Positions 24,379-32,700 of a stretch of 64,000 bases of DNA are shown here, in pieces (the stretch's first letter is position 1; every line of letters begins with the position of its first letter). The notes under the pieces are model-generated. The model ran no database searches, had not been told where the DNA came from, and saw only the letters and a list, made by a program, of their open reading frames with translations. Source of the stretch: Nitrospira moscoviensis. GTDB lineage: Bacteria; Nitrospirota; Nitrospiria; Nitrospirales; Nitrospiraceae. The position numbers were made by a program, and so were the translations under genes. The stretch is from contig NZ_CP011801.1 in NCBI RefSeq assembly GCF_001273775.1, positions 1,054,001-1,118,000 of the forward strand. Direction: 5' to 3'.

Positions 24379-25215
24379 ATGAAAGCTCAACCCGACCGCG
24401 TCTTGCTTGCCGTAGGTGTCTTGTCACTGTTTCTCCTGACCATCGGCTGTGTGGGGATCGACGCAGGCCACGAGGGCGTCCTCGTCGAACAGCCGTTCTT
24501 CTTCGGCCACGGCGGCGTCGATCCGGTGCCGGCCAAAACGGGACGAGTCGTCGTCGCGCCGACGACCAAAGTGATCGACGTGGATGTTCGGCCCATCCAA
24601 TACTCGGAGCATTTCGACATCATCTCGGCCGAGAACGCGCCGGTGTCCTTCGATGCGTTTCTGATCGCCAACGTGGTGGAAGGCCGATCGCCGGAGCTCA
24701 TCTCAAAGTACGGCCCGAACTGGTATCAAAACAACGTCAAGGAAGCGTTTCGCACCTTCGTGCGCGAGGAAGTCCAGAAATACCCCCTGTTTCAATTGAC
24801 GACTGATCCGACCACGAGAGCGAAGTTACAGGATGCCATTGCACGGGAGATCCAGACGAAGCTGATCGAGAAACAGGGCATTCCGGTCCGGCTGAATCGC
24901 GTCGTCGTCGGAAGCATTCTTCCGCCGAAGGGCGTGGTCGAGCAGACGACGCAGACCATCATCCAAGAACAGCGGAAAATCACCATGGTGGAATTTCAAA
25001 AGGCCGAAGAAGCGCGCGAGAAGGCGGAACGGCAGCGCGGCATCGCCGACCGGGCCTACCGTGAATCGCTGGGGCTCACCGCGCCCGAATTCGTGGACCT
25101 GCGCCGTATCGAAGTGCAGAAAGAAATCGTCCAACATTCGCCGACCGCGCTGACCGTCATCATGGGCCTCGAACGCATCGGCATCAACATTCCGCCCTTC
25201 GGCGCGGAGAAGTAG
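24379..25215 (+). CDS. SPFH/Band 7 (prohibitin-like) membrane protein
   Basis: 278 residues from ATG 24379 (GAGGAGGGG upstream). The N-terminal segment LLAVGVLSLFLLTIGCVGID is a single membrane anchor, with a possible lipobox-like Cys. The SPFH domain follows (DAGHEGVLVEQPFFFGHGGVDPVPAKTGRVVVAPTTKVIDVDVRP). A coiled coil at ~205-235 (EFQKAEEAREKAERQRGIADRAYRE) suggests oligomeric rings. These proteins scaffold membrane microdomains and modulate membrane proteases; HtpX and an M48 lipoprotein are elsewhere in the window but not adjacent. Its 190-base upstream spacer holds a 7-bp hairpin (24291-24314) and no convincing promoter. Confidence 0.87.
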   Translation: MKAQPDRVLLAVGVLSLFLLTIGCVGIDAGHEGVLVEQPFFFGHGGVDPVPAKTGRVVVAPTTKVIDVDVRPIQYSEHFDIISAENAPVSFDAFLIANVVEGRSPELISKYGPNWYQNNVKEAFRTFVREEVQKYPLFQLTTDPTTRAKLQDAIAREIQTKLIEKQGIPVRLNRVVVGSILPPKGVVEQTTQTIIQEQRKITMVEFQKAEEAREKAERQRGIADRAYRESLGLTAPEFVDLRRIEVQKEIVQHSPTALTVIMGLERIGINIPPFGAEK

Positions 25216-25313
25216 CGGGAGATACATCAGTTGAAAGTGCGGATGGGCCGCATAGGACCATCCGCGCTTTTTGTCCGCGCAACTTTCGCAGTTCCTCCCT
25301 CTTCGTCACCCCA

Positions 25314-25342
25314 TTGACACTTCTCAGAGTGCTCGGTAGAGT
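25314..25342 (+). promoter_or_regulatory. Sigma-70-type promoter upstream of the lone receiver
   Basis: TTGACA at 25314-25319, a 17-base spacer and TAGAGT at 25337-25342. Expected transcription start near 25349, leaving a 140-base leader to the receiver gene at 25491, which contains the palindrome at 25413-25432. Confidence 0.55.
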
Positions 25343-25412
25343 CGCCGCCCATCAATTTGGAATGCGCAGAACTTGAGGTGTTGTCTTCCGCAGACCGGCC
25401 TATGGCTGCCCC

Positions 25413-25432
25413 ACCTGGCCGTTGCGCCAGGG
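25413..25432. repeat. 18-bp dyad CCTGGC-N6-GCCAGG, copy 1
   Basis: A perfect 6-bp inverted repeat with a 6-base spacer, in the leader of the lone receiver gene. A second copy at 56681-56700, differing at one base over 20, precedes another isolated receiver-like gene. Confidence 0.5.
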
Positions 25433-25490
25433 GTTTGTAGGCGTCCGTTGTTGTACAGCATGTGGCACTGGCTCGTAATTCGTCTACTGA

Positions 25491-25877
25491 GTGCCGATTG
25501 AAAGGATCATCGTGGGCCGGATCCTCGTCATCGATGATGAAGAAAGCATCCGATCGCTGCTGCAGACCATTTTGCAGCGACGTCATCACGACGTGCTGCT
25601 GGCGGCGTCGGGGGCCGAGGGGCTTGAGCAGTTCCGGCAGCATGCGCCGGACGTCACAATCCTGGACCTCAAAATGCCGGGGATGAACGGTCTCCAAGTC
25701 TTGCAACACACCCGGGCTGTCGCGCCGATGGCGCCCGTCATCGTCCTGACCGGCGCTGGCACGGAGGCGACCGAGCAGGAAGCGCGGGCCTACGGAATCA
25801 CGGCGTTCTTGACCAAACAGTTTTCCCTGCATGAATTAGGCGCAGCGCTGAGGCTCGTGCTCGGCAATTCAGCATGA
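25491..25877 (+). CDS. Stand-alone response regulator receiver
   Basis: 128 residues from GTG 25491; GTG 25512 is the alternative, nearer to the domain start GRILVIDDEES. The receiver has its Asp pair (DDEE), acceptor Asp in TILDLKMPGMNG, and the conserved Lys in ITAFLTKQFS. The Pro that normally follows Lys is Gln here. No output domain is present, so it may act by protein contact or as a phosphate sink. Neighbour downstream begins 37 bases later. Confidence 0.82.
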   Translation: MPIERIIVGRILVIDDEESIRSLLQTILQRRHHDVLLAASGAEGLEQFRQHAPDVTILDLKMPGMNGLQVLQHTRAVAPMAPVIVLTGAGTEATEQEARAYGITAFLTKQFSLHELGAALRLVLGNSA

Positions 25878-25914
25878 GAGAGCAAGGTAATTAACCACTG
25901 AAAGGAGCAAGATC

Positions 25915-26262
25915 ATGGCAGAGAGGAATCAAAAGACGATCGCCCTCAACGTCCAACTCCGCGGCAACGACCAGACGGCTCAGCCGGGGCTCGCTAATTA
26001 CACAACCGTAGGGCTCGCCCAAGGACTGGTGTACGTCGACTTCGGCTTCATCGAGCCGGCTATGCTGGTGGCCGTGGCCAAGGCGGAAGCCAACGGAGGC
26101 GCGGCGCCGAAGGCGGTCGAGGGCCGCGTGACCACTCGCGTGGCGATGCCGCTCGAAAGCCTGCTGCGCCTGCAGCAGCAGGTACAGCAAGTGATCGGCG
26201 GATTGCGGGCAAGAAGGAAGGCCACCGAGGCGGCTAGGCCGCAAGGCGGAGAAACAAAATAA
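25915..26262 (+). CDS. DUF3467-like small protein
   Basis: 115 residues from ATG 25915 (AAAGGAG upstream). It reads ALNVQLRGNDQTAQPGLANYTTVGLAQGLVYVDFGFIEPAML, then RVTTRVAMPLESLLRLQQQVQQVI. The (A)NYxxVG, DFGFIEPA and RVAMPxExLLRLQxxxxxV layout fits DUF3467-type proteins, which have no known function. The last residues are Lys/Arg-rich. Follows the lone receiver and may be co-transcribed with it. Confidence 0.6.
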   Translation: MAERNQKTIALNVQLRGNDQTAQPGLANYTTVGLAQGLVYVDFGFIEPAMLVAVAKAEANGGAAPKAVEGRVTTRVAMPLESLLRLQQQVQQVIGGLRARRKATEAARPQGGETK

Positions 26263-26358
26263 TGAACCGGATTTCGTAGCCATTTCCTTCAGTGTGTAGA
26301 AAAAGGAGGAACAATGTTGGATCCGCCGGTTAGCCACGTCGATGGGCCGCCAGTGCAA

Positions 26359-26550
26359 CCACTATGAATCGGCGAGCCCGTATTCTGATATCACGGCGAT
26401 TAAAGGAGCGACAATCTCTTTGGACGTGGTGTGCCGCTCTGCCTTCAACGGAGATTGAATGGCATTGGCTTGTCTGATGATACAGACGGACACGACTCGT
26501 CATCCACCGCTGCATTAACGAACTAAACGCGTTCGCGGTCATGGGTTGCG
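26359..26550 (-). pseudogene. REP-associated tyrosine transposase remnant (C-terminal fragment)
   Basis: On the minus strand residues like FSSLMQRWMTSRVRLYHQ match the helix of RAYT (Y1/HUH REP transposase) proteins, but stops and missing N-terminal HUH motif make it non-functional. The bases around 26511-26550 align well with the corresponding part of the second RAYT fragment at 28312-28578. At its 3' side (26359-26392) lies a 34-base sequence identical to 28309-28342. The rest of the 26263-26597 spacer shows no other gene. Confidence 0.6.
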
Positions 26551-26597
26551 CTGTTGAAGTCGAATAGAATGACACCGTTTTCGTCACGAGGAGAGAT

Positions 26598-27677
26598 GTG
26601 AGACAGAATCTGACGCTCATCGGGTTGCTCTTAATGGCTGGTGTCCTTCAGCTTGCGGCAGCTCCAGACAAGCCGTCATTCATCCTTAAGGACTCGGGGT
26701 TTCCTGCGAGCAGCCAACACCGAATTTATTGGCTCGATAATGAGCGGGTGATTTTTACGGGGTATGAAATCGACCTCGAGAAAATAGATAAGCAGGGAAA
26801 GTATGGGCGTGAACAGAATATTTATATTTGGGATACCCGAGAAAACCACCGTTCAATCTATGTGAAGAACGCCAGCCTTGGTTGTTATTCCGCGGCTACA
26901 TTCGCTACTCCATCCTTGACGGCGCATCAAAGAAAGGGCTGATGGGACAAGAGCGGACCTACCTTGACATGTACTACTCGAAGGAAACCTGGGAGGGAGA
27001 ACCGCCGGAGTGGGAAGAGGGTGTGAAAACGCATCCTATTAGCTGCAGGAGTTACATATCGCGCGGAATGGGATTTTTAGATTTACTTCCAGAGCACGGC
27101 TATTTCGATTACCACCGAAATGCTTATCATGGTTCAGGCGATAAGATTCCGATCGTTTGGTTCCGCCCTGGTTTTACCGAAGGAGTTAAGCTGCCACTTA
27201 AGGTTCATCCCTACCTTAACTCTTCGATAGTTCGCTTTGAGTCGTTCCTAAACAGCTATGTATTGGATGCTACACCCCTCGCTGTTCCTCGCGAAGGTCT
27301 TGTGACTTCTCCTTCGGAAAATAGTGACGCGTATTCAATTTGGCTCTTCGTAGCTGATGGCAAAATCTCTTCTATTAATGTCCCATACCGTGGATGGATG
27401 CGCGGGGGGGGCGAGGAATTTTTACCCTGCACGAGAAGGCGTTTTCACTTGGACTCACGATTGGGGGCGGCATAAAGAACCACCAGGTGATGCAGGGGCG
27501 TATTGGATCCAAGGTGACCAAGTGGTTAAGGTCCTCAGCGAGGAAATAGGACCAGATTCAATAAGAGTCTCTCCAGACGGCTGCAAGATTGCGTTTGTGA
27601 GTGCGCCCTATGAAAAACGTCAGCCATACATCAGTAACGCATCTCTCCACATCCTTCATGCCTGCAGAGGAGAATAG
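26598..27677 (+). pseudogene. Decayed copy of the exported lipase-partner gene (frameshifted)
   Basis: Starts at GTG 26598 with AGGAGA upstream and a signal peptide (LTLIGLLLMAGVLQLAAAP). It is clearly a diverged paralog of the intact gene at 28702: shared blocks are WLDNERVIF / WLDNRRVLF, IYIWDT / LYFWDT, FYPAREGVF / FFPARNGVF and SPDGCKIAF / SPDGCSVAV, ending in a Cys-Gly-Glu tail. The reading frame shifts near 26870-26890 and returns at a run of eight G at 27404-27411, with stops in the interrupted frames at 26942 and 27475. The net effect is -1 then +1. The gene is 2 bases upstream of the lipase fragment, as in the intact copy. Confidence 0.78.
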
Positions 27678-27679
27678 CC

Positions 27680-28192
27680 ATGTCTGTCACTCAGCCACTC
27701 AACGAGTTGGTGAAGTTGACCTTAATAGCAAGCGATGCCTCCTACTTCACTTCTGCTCTGACCGCGCCTTCAATACTCGCCCCACTCCGCGACACTCCGA
27801 GTTACGACATATTGCCTCCCTACTCAATTGGGCCGGGCTTCGAGAAGGTAAGTGACGATGCCCAGTCAAGTATCGATTCGGTTGGTTTCAAGTTCGTTGC
27901 ATATCGAGATGCTGGAACGAATGAAGTAATTGTGGCGTTTGGCGGTACTGATGGGCCCGATTCAGTTGATTGGACTGGCAATACCGCGCTGGGATGGAAT
28001 CAGTGGACGCGTGGCCGTGACCTGGTATTTACGCTCTTGCGAGACTCAAATATCATCAATGCCAGCACCAAGATCCATTTCACCGGTCAGGAGGGGAAAA
28101 AGAGGGACAGGCTACTTATTCTGAAGTTTTCGGGGGCGACCGCTCGGACGAAGTGTCGGAGGTTATGTCGGCTGCATGATCCAGAGGTTTGA
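27680..28192 (+). pseudogene. Truncated lipase gene, cut just before the nucleophile serine
   Basis: Homology to the intact lipase at 29799 runs from the ATG to base 28090: LVKLTLIASDASYF, DTPSYDI, FKFVAYRDAGTNEVIVAFGGTDG, LGWNQW and IHFTGQ. It then stops exactly after GQ, where the intact gene continues SLGG with the catalytic Ser. The frame runs 34 more residues of unrelated sequence to a stop at 28192. Bases from 28101 contain a 17-base inverted match (28101-28117) to a sequence at 28622-28638 inside the RAYT fragment, so the break probably results from insertion or deletion involving a REP element. The product would lack the active site. Spacing to the partner stop is 2 bases. Confidence 0.78.
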
Positions 28193-28308
28193 AATTTTTG
28201 GCCCTAGTCCATTTTTTAATTTGACAAGTTCATCGGTTCGGAATACAAGCGTCCATCATCAAGCATCCTCACTGTAAGGATTCCATGGTTGATGCCTAGA
28301 CGGGGCAG

Positions 28309-28342
28309 CCACTATGAATCGGCGAGCCCGTATTCTGATATC
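28309..28342. repeat. 34-bp direct repeat, copy 2 (copy 1 at 26359-26392)
   Basis: Perfectly identical 34-base segments mark the 3' ends of both RAYT fragments, 1.95 kb apart, flanking the decayed partner-lipase pair. An imperfect internal palindrome (GAATCGG / CCGTATTC) is consistent with a REP element. Confidence 0.7.
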
Positions 28343-28578
28343 GCAGGCATGAACGGACTGAGCGCGTCCTCGGTCTTGGGTTGCAGCACGAGATGAAAAT
28401 GATTGGGCAACAGGAAGTAGCCAAAGAGACGGACCGGAAACTTGGTTTTCGCGGAGGTCAGCAGATCGAGAAACGCTGCGTAGTCGGCTTCTTTGTGAAA
28501 CACCACCGCGCCGCTATTGCCGCGGTTAAGCACATGGTAGGCGTGCCCGGCCAGTTGACCACGAGGTATCCGAGGCAT
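28312..28578 (-). pseudogene. REP-associated tyrosine transposase fragment (N-terminal half)
   Basis: Begins MPRIPRGQLAGHAYHVLNRGNSGAVVFHKEADYAAFLDLL and includes the HUH metal site as NHFHLVLQP, the typical start and middle of REP transposases (RAYT). It ends at ~28343 in the 34-base repeat shared with 26359-26392, losing the catalytic Tyr region, so it is probably inactive. Its upstream side carries the AGGGACAGGCTACTT motif characteristic of REP ends (28622-28638), inverted at 28101. Located between the truncated lipase and the intact partner gene; the 28193-28701 spacer holds nothing else. Confidence 0.72.
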
Positions 28579-28701
28579 AAGGGCGGCAGCTTGGGAGAAA
28601 CTGGGCAGGGACGCAAGGGAAAAGTAGCCTGTCCCTCTATTTCTCGTGCACGCGCGCATCCGTGGGCGAGTATTGTTATCACGTCATCAATAAGGAGCTG
28701 C

Positions 28702-29796
28702 ATGAATAACAGACTGGCCCTCATCATCGTATTGTTTCTCATGGTGGTCAGCCCGCAGCTGGCGGCCTGTGCTGCACTTACGGCGCCATACTCGATAAAA
28801 GATGCGGGCATCTTCGCTGAAGATGCCGACCTTGTTTGGCTCGATAACCGTCGAGTTCTATTTCATGGCCACAAAGGGATGGAACCCTCATCCGACCCGA
28901 AGACAATTCTTCGACTCAATGATCGAGGTCTGTATTTTTGGGACACGATTTCAGGCGCACTTGAGTTGTACGACACATTTGATACACGGTCCGATGGCTT
29001 GCTGCTGAAAAGCAGTTTATGCGTGCATGACGGGGTGCTGACTTATGTCAATCGTGGAATAATTATCAGCGGAAAACGAGGTCAGGAGGCCCGGACTCCT
29101 TTCCCCAAGCAGCCGTATTGGTTCAACCCACACAGCTGCGGCTATTACGATACGAAACCGTTTTGGTTTGTCGAGAATCATCGGACGATTCCGCTGTTAG
29201 AAGAGCACGGATATCTGGATCTGGGGACTGTCATTCCGCCACAGCCAGATCCTCTTACGCTCCGGTTTGAGAATCCCAACCCTGCGATCAGCTTCTATTC
29301 TCTTGCCGCGAAAAAGAGTTTCACCTTGCCGATGGGGCAGCTTGAGGTGGGTGGGCTTCGAGTTGAGTTCGCGCCATATAAAAATGTCTATCTGATTTCG
29401 GGGCTCCAATACTTTGATGATGTAAAACGTGACGTGCAGCCTGCTTGGCCCGATGCTGTGCCGCTCAGAGTTTGGTGGCTTAGCCCGGATGGGACATTAA
29501 CAAAACAGGAAATGCCAAAATTGCCATGGAGCCATGGCAACGCTTTCAAATTCTTCCCAGCTCGCAATGGTGTTTTCATGTCAAAGCAATCACCCAGCGG
29601 ACCAGAAGCATTTGGATCTATGGGCGGATACCTTATTCAAGGCCAAGAAATGAAGAGGGTTGTGTCAGGGGCGTTGCGAAGGGTAGCGATGTCGCCAGAC
29701 GGCTGCTCAGTGGCCGTTGTGAACGACATGTACGAAAAAAAATCTGTGAGTGAGCGGGCGAGATTGCAACACATTCAGCTCTGCCAAGGAGAATAA
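28702..29796 (+). CDS. Exported lipase-partner protein (putative immunity or chaperone)
   Basis: 364 residues from ATG 28702 (TAAGGAGCTGC upstream). Signal peptide LALIIVLFLMVVSPQLAACA, probably cleaved before ALTAPYS. The mature part contains repeated blade-like stretches (YSIKDAGIFAEDADLVWLDNRRVLF, LYFWDTISGALELYDTF, GALRRVAMSPDGCSVAVVND), suggestive of a beta-propeller; the SPDG motif is typical of propeller blades. No named family is recognised. It lies 2 bases upstream of the giant lipase with a Shine-Dalgarno inside the stop region (AAGGAGAATAATC), so the two are translationally coupled. The decayed upstream copy shows the same arrangement. A cognate immunity or folding partner is inference. 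Confidence 0.78.
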   Translation: MNNRLALIIVLFLMVVSPQLAACAALTAPYSIKDAGIFAEDADLVWLDNRRVLFHGHKGMEPSSDPKTILRLNDRGLYFWDTISGALELYDTFDTRSDGLLLKSSLCVHDGVLTYVNRGIIISGKRGQEARTPFPKQPYWFNPHSCGYYDTKPFWFVENHRTIPLLEEHGYLDLGTVIPPQPDPLTLRFENPNPAISFYSLAAKKSFTLPMGQLEVGGLRVEFAPYKNVYLISGLQYFDDVKRDVQPAWPDAVPLRVWWLSPDGTLTKQEMPKLPWSHGNAFKFFPARNGVFMSKQSPSGPEAFGSMGGYLIQGQEMKRVVSGALRRVAMSPDGCSVAVVNDMYEKKSVSERARLQHIQLCQGE

Positions 29797-29798
29797 TC

Positions 29799-32700
29799 AT
29801 GGCGCTACCAGCTGGATTGAATAACCTTGCCAAGCTTACGCTTCTAGCTAGTGATGAATCGTACTTCTCACCACAGTTTCCAGTAGATATTGGAAGCTTA
29901 TTGAAGCCGCTTCTCGATACGCCCTCGTATAATGTGGACCCGAAGTATGACATTATCCCGGCTCTATCGTTTCGTGTGGACAGACGGGAATTAGTCGACA
30001 GTACGGGCTTCAAATACATTGCTTTCAGAAATGATGTGACCAATGAGGTGATTATTGCGTTTGGTGGCACTGACGGCGTGAACGCTCAAGATTGGGCCGC
30101 GAATGTCGAACACCTCGGATGGAATCAGTGGCAGAACGGTGGAAGAGATCTGGTCTTCAGCTATCTAAGCGGGTTAAGGAATCCAGATGAAAATCCATTC
30201 ACAGGCAAGATTCATTTTACTGGTCAGAGTCTTGGCGGCGCGCTGGCGCAATATGCGACTTATGAATATGTACAATCGCAGCAACTAATCGCCACTCAAA
30301 ACAACACCACCTTCGACGCCTCACGCATTACGCTTACGACCTTCAATGCCCTTGGTGGCCAACTGGGCTTGCAGCGCAACAGCTCAGGATTCAACCCATC
30401 CATTCTGAATGGTCTCGGCGCCTCGGCCCATTTTGTGATCGACGGCGATCTGGTGAGCCGGCTCGGTGGTGGTCACGTGGGCGGATCGGTGTATCAGCTC
30501 GATTTTGTCTCCACCCAGATTAACCCGGAGACCGGGCAACCATACTTCCTCGATTTAATCGGCGGCCATCGGATTGAAACCGGATTCTACGCGAATCTGG
30601 CTCCGCTCGTGACGTTTGACGAGGCTCGAGCGCTGACGCCGACAGAGGTCAGCCAATACTATCTGCCCATGGCGTCGTTGCAGAAGACGGCTGCTCTTCT
30701 GGGAAACATTCTCAACGGCAAAGATATCGCACCGCTTGAATCCGTGCCGCGCCTAGTGGCCGGCCTCTTCGCCGGCATGACCTTCGGGGATCCGGCGGAA
30801 CTGGACAAGCTGGCCAAAGTCGTGTTGAGCAATCTCCATGCGGCCGGCAAGCTATCCGACGGCGCCTATACCGCGTGGAATGGGGCTCGGCTTCCCTTGG
30901 CGATTGTCTCAAAACCATTCACGTTGGCGATCACACCCGTGAGCCTGCTGGCCGCCGGCCTTCTCGATGCCATGGATGCGGGACTAGACGCGATCCAATC
31001 GGCGTTGTCGTCCGTAAGACAGTTTTTTAATTTAACGACTGGGCCAACGGTCCCTCTGAACATGTCTCAGCATGAATTGGAAATGAAGGCCAGGGTCTTC
31101 CTTGCATCGGTACCAGGAGCTCTATCCGCGTCCGATCCGCTGGCACAGGAACTGGCATCCATGCAGGTCAATCCCGATGAACTGGCTCAACGGCTCTTGA
31201 CGACAACGGGCAGTACGTGGCGTACCGAGATTTTGGCGTACCTGCGCGAGCAATTGCCGAATCCGGCCGACAAGGTGGAGGCCAACGGTCTCGCTGTGGC
31301 GTTCTATGAAACGCTCAGCGCCACGCCAGGGCTGGATTCATCGGACTTTAACCTCTTCGCGCAGGAACGGGACGCATTTATTACCGATACGGCTTCTGGA
31401 TTTGCGAATGCGATGAGCGACTTTACCCAGAAGATTGCCAATGTGGCCTTCAATCTTGGGCAGACTCTCGCGAGCTTTACCGACATCCAATTGATCGATC
31501 AGGCCTATGCAGCAGAGTTGAACGATCCGCGGCTCTCATCATCAGCGAGGGGGGCTGTCGAAGACGCCCGCGACATCGTTCGGCGCGCCGGCCAGACGGT
31601 GGTGATTCAGACTGGAGTTGGAGGCAATCCCTTTGAGACGCCGGGCTATGTGCCGGGCGGGGCGTCGAGCGCGACGGTGGAGGAAAAACTCGGGGAGGAT
31701 TTCCGGCTGTCGCTGCCGTTTGCAGCGGGCGCCGGCGGCCAGCGCGTCTCGCTGCAGCTTCAAGGGCCACAAGTGAATCAGTTGCGTGTGATGACAGCGG
31801 AGGGCACACAAGCTATCGGTGCCAACGGCATGTTTCAGTTAGTCGTGCCCGAGGGGGCCGATCAAGTTCGCTTTACACTCTTGGCGAGTGATGAGATTTC
31901 CAGTGATGCCACGGTGACGCTATCGGCCACGCTGATGGACGAAAACAGTCAGGCGACGCATACCACCCAGATCGAAAGCACCATCACGGTGAAGGCGTTT
32001 GTGGGAAATACAGACAATCGCTATGAAACGTATACGGAAGATTGGTCTTCAATTACCGATCCCACTGTGGGTGTGGCAATGGGAGCCGGAGGGCTTCTTC
32101 ATCAAACGCTCATAGGGGGCGCGGGGCCGGACTTCGCCACGGCCTTTGCTAATGCCTTTGGAGACGACACGATTTATGGCAATGGTGGAAACGATATCCT
32201 CTCTGCTGCCCGCGGGCATGATGTGCTGTATGGAGGCGAGGGGGATGACCGGTTACGCGGAGACCACGTGGACGACATCGTAGACGAACCTTGGGAGGGA
32301 CCCGATCCCGATCCTCGGGGTACTTTTCGTGGCAGAGATTACGTGGACGGAGAAGGGGGCAATGATGTGCTCGGGGGTGGAGGAGGCGATGATCGTCTCA
32401 TAGGTGGACCTGGGGATGATGAGCTTTGGGGCGATGCGTACACGAATGGCTACGTCATCCAGCATCCCGACGGCAGTGCCACACTCGTTTCGATGACAGG
32501 GGTCCTCCAGCCCGGCGACGATGTGCTCGAAGGAGGCGAAGGCAACGATACGTTGAGCGGTGACGGCGGCGACGATACCCTTGATGGGGGGCCGGGCGCC
32601 GATCTGTTGATCGGTGACACACAGCAAGGGCTTGAACTCATATATCCGATGGTGCCCGGGGATGACTACCTCGTAGGCGGCGACGGGAATGACGAACTCC

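Noticed and set aside
26598..26942. An intact 114-residue small exported protein.
   Set aside because: Its paralog at 28702 shows homology continuing beyond in other frames, so this is the first segment of a frameshifted gene.
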